This document shows, in pieces, positions 37,284 to 64,000 of a stretch of 64,000 bases of DNA (its first letter is position 1; each line of letters starts with the position of its first letter). The stretch is taken from the NCBI GenBank assembly GCA_003864495.1, contig ML133410.1, positions 372,001-436,000 on the forward strand, read 5' to 3'. A program made the translations under genes and the position numbers. The notes under the pieces are model-generated. The model ran no database searches. It had not been told where the DNA came from and saw nothing but the letters and a program-made list of their open reading frames with translations. Origin of the DNA: Nemopilema nomurai. Lineage: Eukaryota > Cnidaria > Scyphozoa > Rhizostomeae > Rhizostomatidae.

Positions 37284-40200
37284 ATGAGCGAAGAGTACAA
37301 TCCATTTCTGGAAGATTCTTATACCCCGAAAGAAGATGCTTTTACTCACGTAACAGTTACGAAAAATGGGCCTGGCAGTCACACGTCGGAAAATGGGGTC
37401 TTGTCTAAAGATTCCCAAAGCGAGAATGTATGGATTTTTATTTGTGTTATTTTAAGTCATATTTCAACTAGCAAAAGACCAAACCTTTGGTAAAATTTGC
37501 AGATGGAGGCTTAAGAAAAGCTTAAAATTTCAAGTAGTTGGTTTTGCAACAGAACGGAGCAGTTTTGTTAGGTCATCTTACCTCTAGCTGCAAATGCGAT
37601 TTATGATGTTGCAAAGATAAATGTTTTCATTACATATATGTTGAAGATCCTGCATCGGACCTGTTCTCTTTACCACGTAAATAAACTATTTGGGTTAGGC
37701 CTAGACTGGCCATCGAAGGCTGACATAACGAGCTTTTTTTATATACCAGCAAGGGAAACGGGTAGATCTTCCAATTTGCCAGACACACTAATAGCGCAGG
37801 ATAATGTGGGAATTTTGATCTGTTAATGGTTTGTTTCACCTGTTTGACCTTTATTCTGCTCAGACACTGCAAAACACCAATAAAAGCTCCTTTTTTGCTT
37901 GTTAATCTGGGTTTGATATACCTTGAAGTTTTCTTCTACCAGTAACATTCTACCAGTTAATGTTTCCTGTCTTACTTTTCTATTTTTGAGAAGCCTAACA
38001 AAATGCTCAACAAACATTCATTAAATATTTCTTACTTTGTTGCTTTATTGATGGTTAAATGATGGTGGCTTTTTCTTATTTGGTGAAGTTAATCTTAGAT
38101 ATTGTTTGATAATAAATCAAATCAAATAGGTGATGTTAGTTGTAAAGGTCAATTAATGGAATTAAAAGGAAAATTATGTTAGACCATTCTGGGCAGATAG
38201 ATGGCTCTATCGAGTTCCTGGTTATCATTAAAATAATTTAGAGTTCTTTGATTATTTAAGATAATTCAATAGATGTTCCATTGTTCAAAGTCAGCTGTTT
38301 TTCCTCTCTTCAAATGTTCATTTTGTTATTACATAAGTAGAGGGAGCTGTGGATATTACCAATCATATTATCTTTTGCCATTTTTCAGCTGTTAATCATT
38401 AGCATTGTACATCACTATTGCAATTTCTGTAAATCTTATGATGAAATTTTGTCAGTTGTGTCTGTACAATCATACACTGAAAAGATGTTCTGGTGTAATA
38501 GTCTAGAATTACACCGATTTTGGATTTGTCAAGTTTGCTAAAAAAACTCTGTATCATTTATTGGTCATGCTTTTGAATCTCTATATCTTGGTTAATATAT
38601 TTGTCATTTAGCATCAGGGGCGTATCTAGCCTAATTTTTGAGTTCCTTTCTTCCTTCCTTGAACATTCTCAGCCATTTTCACACAAACAGAACTGTCTGT
38701 CTGTTTTGACTAAGTTCTTGAACTCATGGAACTCACACTAAATCAGTTAAATCCGCCCCTGAGCATATCTTGTATTGGTGAACAGTGTCCAATTATAAAA
38801 TATTTTTCTTGGTTATTTTCAGTATAATTGTAATTCAAGTAAATATAATTTAAGTACTACTGCTATTACTGCCCAGCGTTTGTCTCACAATGCCACACCA
38901 GTTCTTTCCATATTGTGTTACTTCAGATAGTCACACAGTTAATCTATTCAAACAACCACAAGGAATACTAAAGATAAACTGGATGCAAACAACAGGGGAA
39001 GACTTAGCAACCATCAGCATGAAACTATATAATTTATAAGTCAATGACATAAAACTGTTTTATTTGCCTATTTCATGATCAATTGCGATCTTGTTAGTCA
39101 CTCTTTCAATGTCCTCTTGTGTACTTGTAGGAAGATGCAGCCGTTTTGGAGCCAGAACAGAAGTACACATCATTAGATGAACATGCTTCCTCAATGATGA
39201 GATCTGTTTCAATCGAGGAAGATGTGGATAGTTTTGCAGCTTTAATTGGCAGTGATGACTCACAGAGTGGGAGCTCAAGAGACTTGTTTGTTAAAGTTGA
39301 CAGACCTGAAAAGCATGTTGAAGGATATGTCAGCTACAATGTTACTACAAAGGTGGGTTTAGAGAAGTGAGCAAATTGAGCCTACGGCCCTGTCTTGCAG
39401 AAGAATTACTGCAAGTACTAATTATTACAAAAATTACTGCAACCAATTACAGCAGATGATTTAGTTTTGTTAGCTTTGTCTATGTCTTAGCTTTGTCGCA
39501 GGAAACAAGATTGGTTATGTGGGCTGATGGCAGAGTTAAAATGTGAAGTTTAAGATGTGGCCAAGTAATTTAGTTTTAGTCATGCACTGGCCTTTTCTCT
39601 TGCTTACGCTTTTCTCCAATTGATCTTTGAAGTATTTATTTTTAATTTACCCAACTATCTACAGTGTATACAGTGTAGCGTGACAGCATTACTTTGTAAA
39701 TGTATGTGAAAATGTTAGAAATCAACTTGAAATTTTTTTTAGACAACTAGAGGAGAGTTTGACCAGCCAGAGTACACAGTACAAAGGAGATATACAGAAT
39801 TCCTTTGGCTAAGGAACAAGCTTGAGGAAACATGCCCAACTAATATTATTCCAGTAGGTTTTTTGAAAGTTGACACTTGGATGGGTAGTAGACCCCCTTT
39901 GCAGAAACATATATTGCTTGCAATAGAATGGAAAAACATGTAGCTATTTTTGTTGTCTTTTTATGCAATTCATATCTCCTGAATTACAGTTTACACTTTT
40001 TGGAAAATTTAGCTCATAAAGGAAATCAGAATCAGATTATGATTCATAATCTGAAAAAACTTTAACTCAGAAATAATGTTCTAAATTCCCCCAAGGACTT
40101 GAAGAACTTCCTTTTGATAAATATTTTGGAACAAGTGATCACCCTTGCAAGCAGAACAATATGGGAAGTTTCTAGCCCTTATGAAAAAATTTTCACGAAA

Positions 40201-43200
40201 AATCTTGTCTCTGAGCTTCTTTATTCTTGAAAATAACTACTCATCTCTTTTCTTACCAATATCCTGTTTCTCAGCACATGCTTGATTGTCTTCAATCTTC
40301 TTCTTCTCCATTTCCTCGATTAGTTTCCCATTGCATCTTTTCATTCACCATCGGTTGTGATTGCAGGGCAATTTTTTCTTTGAAATCATATGAACTACAC
40401 TTCATATTCATTGTTCTTGTCCAGTGTACATTTAAAAAGCTGAAGCAACGCTACTAGTCTAGTATTGGCATACTTGTTAGTTTTTTTCTTGCAGATGATG
40501 CCATTGACCTATGTTTTAATATATAATTTCATGTCTACCTCTATCTTTTTCTTCCTGCTTAAAGTATATACACATTATCAGAGTTGTTGCGTTATTTACT
40601 CTTACAATAAACAAGATGTTGTTTGTCAGTTTGCCTTATTTTATTCCTTTATAGAATACATTTGTATTTCGTTACAGCCCTTGCCAGAAAAATTCACCTT
40701 CACAAAGCATTTTGATAGATTCGATCAAGATTTTTTGAGAACTCGTCAGAAGGCTTTGGATAAGTTTCTAAACAGGGTTGTGGATCACCCTGTCATGTCC
40801 TTCAACGAACATTTGCACAAATTTCTGACAGCTAAAGCATGGGTAGGTATTGCAACAGTTCGTATTGATCTGCAGAAGTTAAGATTGCCTAACAATTGTT
40901 TATCAGTAATTTCCACATGCTTTGACTATTTTCTTTAATATAAGCATTGTTATCTTCATCTCATACTTGCATTCTGATGTGCCACTTTAGCCTGCATTTG
41001 TATCTGAAGTGAGATGCAGTAAGACATGACTTAGGCATTTGTGAAATCTCAGGCTGTCTTTCAAATCAATAGGAGATGGTAACAGCACGAAAGCATACAA
41101 CAAGTGTTATGGCGAAATTCGGAGGCACTATGAAAACAGCTGCCGCATCATTGATTTTCAAAAATCGGGACCCAGACTTTGAGCATATGTTGCAGTTCAT
41201 TACCAGCTTTCAAAAGAAGACCCAAGCATTTGGTTTATTATCTGATGAAATTGCAAAGTCAAGATTTTGTAAGTATGGGAAACTATATTGCTGATATAAT
41301 CAGAAGGCCATTTAGGAGAACATCATCACTTTTCCGTGACTCTTACATTTTTAATAACCGTGCGAAGAATGGCGCTACAAACAACAATACGTGATAATTC
41401 GCGAAGCATACATCATATGTCATATGTGTAATCTCATTTGATACTGACTCCCTCGAACACAACTTATTGCAACGTGTAATAGCGAATCCATAATTTTCGC
41501 ACACTTTGGTCATTTTTCATCCTCGGAACAAACTGGCTCATACTTCTATAGTTTGATTTCATACTTCTATAAGTCTTTATCTAAGTCCGTTATCGCACAC
41601 CGTATTTGAAATTGCGATCTTCATCAATCGGGCTGATTCGAATGCACTGGCGGTTGTTTATCATGGTGCGGTTAATACACCTTCAACACATCATGCATTT
41701 AATAAATAATTTTTCTCTCTAATTTTCCAATTTTTCTTACATTTAAAATGTTGATTGGTTGCTAGGGTACATGTCATCGACAACTCAGTGCTCCTTCACA
41801 TCATCAGTTAAGGAATTTGTGTGCATCGTCCTAAAACTCTGGTCTTATGCAGTCTTTTTCATATTTTTCAGTCTGACGAGAAAGAATATTGTAAGAACTA
41901 TGTTTCCGCTGTTTATTGTAAAATTATGTCTTCTTTTGTCAAGATTTGCTGGAAGACCTGGAGGAGTATGCATCGGCGTTTCATTTGTGGTCAAACTCAG
42001 AATCCAAGCTAGGGACGCCCCTAACCGCCACGGCCTTCGCTTTGGACAAGAACGTCGAAGCTTTGAAGTCAATCGTGAGTGGAATTTAGGCCATTAAGAT
42101 CGGTTTTACAATATTTTTTTTTACTATCATTTTACCATACAGTGCTTTTAAAAGTCAGAATCGTAAGCTAGGCCTAATCTAGTCCAACTGTTTCAGTGTG
42201 CATAGACCTTCTGACCTGTTAGTGGGTGTTGCTCATTTTCCAATGAGTCACATGTGTAGCTTGGCTTCAGTTCTCTACTTTGAGCTAATTTTCGGATATG
42301 GCATGTTAAAGATGTCGCTGAAGCTTCAAATTCCATGAAGCTTTTTTGTGGGGTACTCCGCGTTTTGCTTTGCATTGAAAGTAAAGCATGTTTTTTCTTG
42401 TTGATTTTAAAATTGAATTTAGTGTTCAACAGGAAACCACCAACTTTCATACCTGCCAGTTGTTTTTCTGTGAAGTACTTCCGTTCTGAAGACATTTAAT
42501 GGTTCCTTCTTTTTAATCTAAGACAAGATCCCTTCAGCTGTGTGATTTTATTTAGACATTTTATTGTGTCCTCAATTCGCCTGTAAGCCAAATGTTTTGA
42601 CATATAAATGATATTGGACATGGCAAGATTCTCCCAACAAGGCATGTTTAAAAACCAATGCATATAATAAATATTTCTCATAACCGTTCATCGCTGATCG
42701 AGACATTGTGAATTGTGATATCAAAATAGTTTCGTGTTTGGGCCTTGTTTTGTTTCTGAAGCATTCTAAACAAGTTGAGGCATGCGTGCCCTCGGTACTG
42801 GCATGATAAAACTTGCTCGCTCAAATCATCTTCTTACCCTCAAATTTCCACTTACATTTTACATAATTTTTAATCTTGAACTTTCGACGTTCCTCCAGCA
42901 TGCAACTGACACATCTGCTCTGAGAGGTTAATCTAATCCGTGATAATTGAATCTTTTAAATTTGGCCAATCTTTCAAGCAGTCGATAGTATTCCATCAAT
43001 TATGGAACTTTCTATATTTTGTCTGCAGTAACAATGAAACATGCTTTGAGCACTGTGTTAGTTGATAACAGTTCCATTTCCGAGAGAAAAGACCTTTTGT
43101 TTCAAGATCAAAAATTAAATGCAGCTGTTAAGCACTAAGATGTTTACAAATTATTTGAAAAGTATGATAGTCTGCTCGAACGGGAAGAGTATAGAATTTG

Positions 43201-46070
43201 CGTATTATGTGAGAATAAACATGATATAATATTTTCACAGTTTTCTATATTTTCTATAAATGCTTTAACTATTTGTATGTAAACACTTCCACTTTATTTT
43301 GCTGTTTTGATCAAAGAGAGAGGTTCTCAACAAAATTATATGCAAATCGAATTCATATTCTGCCCATTTTCAGTTATTTTTAAGTGCATACATGTTATGT
43401 GCAGGATACGAAGCGATGTTTTGTTCCACTGATAGACACAGACACAGATTTGCGTATAATTACCTACGCAAACAAAGCCTCGTATGAGTTTGTCTTTTCG
43501 ACATTGCTTAATACATGTCCACATATAACTCAGTGTGTATGGAGAGTAGAAAAAATAGCCTGTATCGCTAATAAAGTACGAATTTTAGCCTTTTTCTCAA
43601 TCTATTCACAGACATGTTTCTGTTCATGTATATAGTCTTGTGTAAGCAGAATGGTTCTTTATTTCTACTTCCAAGCAATGTGCTATTTCAGCAACTGTCT
43701 ATCAAGAACTACACAGAGGTTTGTATTCAGTAAAACAGAACTCTTCTTTTAGTAGAGAAGGGTATGCATTATGTTTCCACGGTAATCATTGAGTTGGCTT
43801 TCTGTTCCATGTTTTAGCTTCGTGTGCAAGATAGTCGGTTTGCGGAGCCACTACGAGAGTATAATCTATACTGTGAGGCTGTCAAAGTGAGTCTTGTTCT
43901 TGTCATTGAGTTTTAGACAACCGTCGCAATACCTTTTGACAGTCATTGCTGAACATAACTTTGTTTGTTTCGCCCTAACCAATCGAACTTTCCAGGATTC
44001 ATTAGCAAAGTAGGTTTAAGACGAATCCGGCATCTAGCAAAACAACTATGGCTCTAAAAACTGATAGCTGCAAGTTGCTTATTAATGTCATAACTGACAA
44101 AGATTTTGCATAAAAATCAAAGAAATCTTTAGTTTTAATCAAATTTTAGGAGCTCTTATGCTCTTTATCCATCACAAGGTTTGTATGTATGGAGTAAGAA
44201 CGGGTATAAAATTACTTCGTTATACAAAAGTCGAGGCGGTTCTTTGATTCAAATAACCTTAATTCCTCTGCGCACAAAGTGAAGAAGATATAACTTTGAA
44301 AACGTGCAGCCGCAAAATTGATTTAGTTTTTATTCATGTTTGCTTTTCCAAAAAACCTTTTTCTTCTAGAGTTTTTCCTTTTTCACACATAGTAAATTCC
44401 ATTCACTTTTCAGCAAATGTTTGCATAAATCTTTGAGCAAATGTTTTTCGAGATGTAAATCGAAGGTGTCTTTAGGCGATCATCTTGTGCAGCAACTGAT
44501 TTCGCTTTTTTAACGGGAATTTTGTCCGTAGAATGCATTACGGAAAAGAGACCAGTTTCAAGTTGAATACGAGGTTACCATGGAGGATCTGGACAGAAGA
44601 AGAAAAGAGAAGGAAGATGTTAGTGCCAGCAATCTTTCATACAAACTCAGTACTAGTCTTTTCTTTGCATTTTAGCCCTGTAATTTAATGTTTCTTTTAC
44701 TGGTGAGACTAGTGTTCCTTTTACAAAATATGTGGCGCAAAATATGCGACCTATTGTGAAAGCTTGTTTGAAATTTTCCACTTTGAATTGGCTTTTACGT
44801 TGATGACTTCCAAACTTTGATGCTCCCAAACTGTTTTTTACGCATCTCAATCGCATCTCATTTGATCCTCTGAATACATTTTTATGCTAGATCGAAGTGA
44901 GTGGTGAAGTTAAGACCATAGCGACATTCTTCGGCAAAGATCCTGAAAAAGCAAAAGAAGAGAAGATGGGAAAACTGAACGAGCAAATCCGAGACGTGAG
45001 TTGTACATCTTCGTTTGTTACAGGGCTTGAATCCTCGCTCTTACTCTTTATCTCATACAGAATGTCATAACGTGTTGAATTTTTAGTATTGATTTAACCT
45101 GAAAGACATTCTCTATTTCTCTTGTTTTCCCTGCACTGTTAAGTTTATTTCCTCATTTTTCATACTCTCTGATAACTGTTAAGATGACGTTTGTTTCTCT
45201 TTCTTCGCAGAGTCATTAGTTTCGTTAGCTCAAAATCAAATAGTCTCATTATTTATGCCACTCTCAACTTTGTTCTCGTTTTATCAAGTTTTATACCAAA
45301 GTATACATAACTTCAAATCACTGGTTGTAAGCGAATTCACGTCAGTAGCCCGGGTTGTTGTTCACAGTTGGTCATTGAATCCGAAGCCCTGGCAGACCGG
45401 AAAGAGAGGGCGGACCATGACATGAAGGCAGACATGGACAGGTGGCAAAGATACAAGCGAAGGGACATGAAATATTTACTCCTTGAAATGTCTGAAAGGC
45501 ACATCAAGTTTTACGAATCAGTAAGTACCCGAATGGACTTTCCGATCTTCATCTACTCTCAGCTTTGGCAAACTCTAAGCTCCGACAAACTCTAAGTTTT
45601 GAGGAGAGGCAAATAAAGATGTCCCACAATTGTTCAATAAAATCTTAGAGCTTAATGTATATGATAATTTACTTTTTAAAAAAATTCCTGTCCTATCAAC
45701 CTGGGCCTCTCAGAATGATTGCTTCTATATGTTTATTTCATGGAGTCAGTTTCAAGAACAACAGTTGACTTCTCATGTCACGCAGGCTCAATAGTCTCCT
45801 CTTGGAGTTATTTTTATTTATCTTTTTTTAATCGTATTATTGTGTACTATTTTCTGTATTTTCATTTATATCAATGCAGATCAATCGTGGAAGACTTTGT
45901 TCTACACCTGCTTAGAAGATCCTAACGTTTTATTTCATCTCTCTGCTCTTTACCCAATAAACTTTCTATCAATTAGTCTCGTGTTTTTTTTCTAGTCCCT
46001 GAACGCCTGGCAAGATGCTTTTGACGCTGTTGCTGGTCCGAGAGCAAGGGGGGAATCTGAGGAGGAGTAG
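37284..46070 (+). CDS. SNX30: Sorting nexin with PX and BAR domains (SNX7/SNX30 type)
   Basis: Endosomal PX-BAR protein of the SNX4/7/30 group, which acts in recycling and autophagy. Exons: 37284-37427, 39131-39352, 39743-39853, 40678-40842, 41073-41268, [41766-41806 uncertain], 41872-41890, 41944-42074, 43692-43718, 43818-43886, 44532-44618, 44891-44995, 45368-45520 and 45996-46070. The length is about 500-514 aa. Residues 6-8 are NPF, a possible EH-domain ligand. The PX domain (about 100-212) has RRYTEF (Arg137, Arg138, Tyr139), the IIPPLPEKF loop and [13 protein letters not shown], residues expected for PI3P binding. From about 215 a helical BAR part follows, ending with [14 protein letters not shown] and a C-terminal SEEE. 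Exon 5 ends in phase 1, whereas the 19-bp exon at 41872 reads correctly only from phase 0, so a small exon of length 3n+2 is missing from the certain set; 41766-41806 (41 bp) fits the phase but is not conserved. Whether it is SNX7 or SNX30 cannot be settled: it likely predates their split. Confidence 0.9.
38615..38761. mobile_element. 147-bp MITE with hAT-like ends
   Basis: Lies in the first intron of the sorting nexin. The left end reads CAGGGGCGTATCTA and the reverse complement of the right end CAGGGGCGGATTTA. The similarity runs on with gaps to GAGTTCC on both sides, giving imperfect terminal inverted repeats of about 30 bp. A perfect 5-bp direct repeat AGCAT flanks it (38610-38614 and 38762-38766). 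CAGGGGCG ends are common in hAT-type MITEs, but those usually make 8-bp duplications, so the class is uncertain. Confidence 0.65.
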
Positions 46071-48051
46071 AAGGGCGATTCAGTTATTGTCGCTTTAATT
46101 ATTTTGTTTTGTAGGCCAATCCTGTTGAATCATGATACTCTTATCTGACAAGTAAATATATTAAGAATGAGAAAGAAAGTTGAAGCCCCGGAGCAATAAT
46201 TTATTTTTTCGAGAATTGAATATTTCCTTTTTGAGAATGGCTTTGGAAAAGCACGAGTAGTGTAAAGATCTCGAATGATGCATCGCGGAGCGTAAAAAGC
46301 CCGAATAACCACATTACGTTTTCAGTGTATTGGGCACATTTTAAAAGCATCTTATAGCACTAAATGATTACAGTTTGATCACCTTTTGCAGTTTGTTTGC
46401 TTTTTCAAAGCCGATTGTCACTTTTGTACCGTTAACTGTTTAAATATTCTCTTTATTGGAGAGTAGACTGTACTTGCTTTGGTCGCAAGATATACCGCCA
46501 AACTCTACGCAAGTATATTGTTTTGTAGGGTGTGTGATTCTTAATCAGATATTCTCGGTGGATGTCTAGAAGTTGCAGTAGTTGTTATCTAGACCTTAGC
46601 TCTATTTTATTTCGATACATTATACTTTACTAAGGTACATAAATTGTATTTAAGTTGGCACCCGACCCGCTTTGGTCTCCTATTCTTCGCTACCCTTTTC
46701 AAATGCATGCTGGCATTAACTCGAATCTTCACGTAAGGGTAGGCAAGACTGATGACCATTACCCATTACCTTTGATAAGTGATAAGCACGGCCTTCATTT
46801 CCCGCCATTGATAAAGATTCCAAAGTATGAGCCCAGTTGCTCATTTGCAGCCGCCTGCCGACGAAAACTTCTTCCAAACAAAGTTTCTTAGGAAGGTAAA
46901 CCTTATAAGCAATATAGGCCTCAATTTTTAGTTAAAACAAAGTGGTGCTGGCAAGAGCTTGTAATATTTCTTGCGATTCTGCTATCAATATTAAAGGGTT
47001 CAGGGAAGTAGGTTCCTGAGAGTTGATAACCTGAATTATATTTGAAAAGATTGACGCCATTTCGACTTTCTGCATACTCCTCGAGTTTTTGACGCAGGCT
47101 TGTGACGGGCTTTGTTCGACAGTACTTTGTGTTTAATATCTTGTAAAATTTGTCAATCCGATACTTATCTTTATCATCTAGCCTGAAATTCTTCAATATT
47201 TAGCCTTAGTTAGTTTTGTATCAGCCAAGACAGCATCATAACCGAAGTCATTACGAACGAAGTCAAGACTCTAATCAAAACCGAATGTGTACGTAATCAC
47301 AATGATGAACCGTAATGAAAATTGCATAGCTATATCATAACTTTTATCACTTTGTTTATCACAAAGTTTGCTTTACAATTTTGCATTTACAAGACACAAT
47401 GCGGAAATGCCATTTATTTTACGACCTTACCTTGGAAGGCATTCGATATCTATAAGTTACTGTTATAGCTGAAACTTATTAAGCAGTCCAGTAAGAGGTT
47501 TTGTAGTCGTGTTTTCATGAAAACTAATTCAAGGCAATTAGATGCAAGAACTCAAAGTTGCAAGTTAGAAAGTTGGTGTAACAAGCAAAAACTAAAATAC
47601 CAATTTGATTGTCAAGTTCTAGTATAACTCGTCCTAGCTCTTTGTCTATAGAAAAAGTATAATTGAATACTATATTTGTATGCTGTTGGTATCTACAAAG
47701 CATTTTGTGAATCATTTTGATTCAAAATAAACAAATGTGTTTTGTGGTTGCAGTCCAGGGCCATTCAGTGAAACACGTCACGATCAAAACTTGACCCAGT
47801 CTCCATACCGCGTTTGCGCGCGAAAGGGCCAGCGACATTGTGCATGTTGCTTGATATGTTGCTTGGTAAAAGTGTCACTGGTTGCTCGTGACTTGTCTAA
47901 CATTGTCTTTCATACCTTTTTCAATTTAGTGGTTCAAATATTAATGCAAAACGAGTCGCTATTCGATAGTGAAACTCACCTGAGTTTGCAAGAAACAGGA
48001 ACATCATTTCCGTAATACTGAGGTTTTTGTAGAAACTTGGCGGACAGTGAA
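46071..48051. other. Intergenic region between the sorting nexin and POLD1
   Basis: Holds the sorting-nexin 3' UTR and the POLD1 promoter and 5' UTR, both genes being on the plus strand. A minus-strand open frame of about 90 codons (46921-47196) has no ATG start and no recognised domain. An AATAAA near 47725 lies only ~325 bp before the POLD1 start. No other gene is seen. Confidence 0.55.
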
Positions 48052-63017
<14,966 letters not shown>

Positions 63018-64000
63018 TTTTCTACCAACCACAAGGCAACAGGGACCAGCAGATGTGTGACAGTTCGATTCCACGTGTCAAATTTCAAGATATCTTCCGA
63101 TTATCTGTGAATGGTTAATGCGGCAGACTACAGAAGGCTAAGTCCCCGATCTGTCAGCGCTTCAGCTTTCAGCTTCAGTTTTCCTTCTCATCAAGAGTCA
63201 TAATCAGTGATTTATTGTGCCGACAGTATTATATCCACTAATTGTCTTTTCATTACGTTGGTTTTCTCTGTATCCAAGGTACTAGAGGTATATCTCTTAA
63301 CTTTTCAGAGAATGTTTTTTGAAAACGATTCTGTTCAATCCTAGGTTGTTTAGTTGAACTTCTGGGTTGTACCCTGAATTATTTCTAAAACATCTTTCCG
63401 CCTTTTTAGGGATTCATCATAAAAAAGCAAGTCTATCTGCCTTGGGCTAACAGTTTCCTCCACGTGGTGTCCTCTCTCTAGTCCCACTCCTGTGCGTTTA
63501 ACTTCTCATGTCCCACTTCCGTGTTCAGTCCTGGCATTCAAGCTAAACTCTTGTTAACAGCTTTGCTCAGCATTATTAAATTCACTGAACTCTTTCCAGC
63601 ATATGGATAACAGCATGAAATAAATTTGGTACAAGCGAAAGTATTGCTTTTTTTAAATCGAATGGAAGAATGAATTAAGCCAATATGTTTATTTTGGATA
63701 TTGGAATATAAAAGTTATTTTGAAACTGGTGTGGTTCTGTTTTTCTGTTTAAAGGCTCGTTGTACTTCTATGGTTTAGTCTTGTTGTCGTTGTTGTTTTG
63801 TTGTTGTGGTTGTGAAGACCACGTCTTGACCTGCGGTCTTTGCAAACTACATATATTCTTGATTATTCCACAGTTGCAAGAATAAAAAAGTGTTTATTTG
63901 AAGGCAACAATGCACTAGTCCTCCCAAAATGATCTTGAAAGACTGCTAGGAGTTGTAGCGTTCATTGTATTACCGTGTGGGCAAGTATATAAATTTATGT
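63018..64000. other. POLD1 3' UTR and flank
   Basis: Sequence after the POLD1 stop. It holds AATAAA at 63619-63624 and again at 63881-63886. A short GTTGTTGTT/TTGTTGTGG-rich patch occurs near 63780-63815. No further gene is seen before the window ends. Confidence 0.6.
63619..63624 (+). terminator. Candidate poly(A) signal of POLD1
   Basis: AATAAA about 600 bp past the POLD1 stop codon. A second copy at 63881-63886 is followed by an A-run and could be an alternative site. Confidence 0.45.

Noticed and set aside
41759..42097. 112-codon plus-strand open frame across the sorting-nexin exons
   Set aside because: Its frame gives no similarity to the family, while the neighbouring frames joined by a 53-bp intron do.

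Overview
The window is nuclear DNA of an animal, most likely an anthozoan cnidarian (a stony coral or close relative). I infer this from AT-rich, intron-rich DNA with GT...AG introns, metazoan housekeeping genes that keep vertebrate-like exon structure, an intronless rhodopsin-class receptor of the kind that is expanded in cnidarians, and small hAT-like, SINE-like and LINE-like repeats. No species can be named from the sequence alone. There is no prokaryotic operon structure, CRISPR array or phage.

Layout: (1) 984-4704, minus strand: a six-exon C2H2 zinc-finger gene. (2) 4705-9935: a mostly gene-free stretch with weak exon-like segments. (3) 9936-16278, plus strand: a five-exon gene for a small type I membrane protein with a signal peptide, two CUB modules and one membrane helix. 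(4) 18275-25432, minus strand: a complete ten-exon uroporphyrinogen decarboxylase gene (heme synthesis) whose introns hold an hAT-like element with an internal minisatellite and a tRNA-derived SINE head. (5) 25433-32878: a long intergenic stretch with a LINE reverse-transcriptase relic and a few unexplained exon-like segments. (6) 32879-33868, plus strand: a single-exon class A GPCR, with a cluster of palindromic CRE sites over its stop codon and 3' flank. (7) 37284-46070, plus strand: a sorting nexin of the SNX7/SNX30 type (PX plus BAR) with tiny exons and a 53-bp intron. (8) 48052-63017, plus strand: a complete 22-exon DNA polymerase delta catalytic subunit (POLD1), 1102 aa, with all exonuclease and polymerase motifs and both C-terminal cysteine clusters.

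The genes do not form a pathway. This is a typical patchwork of independent animal genes: DNA replication, endosomal sorting, heme synthesis, cell-surface signalling and transcription. I rebuilt exon structures by hand from reading-frame continuity, splice-site consensus and family similarity. POLD1 and UROD join in frame at every junction. The SNX gene has one unresolved junction near 41.3-41.9 kb. The CUB gene may lack one exon, and the zinc-finger gene has two equivalent acceptors for one exon. I found no clear new system. The best leads are the SNX microexon with its ultra-short intron, the MECA-like receptor with its CRE cluster, the orphan exon at 35437-35610, and the minisatellite-bearing mobile element.
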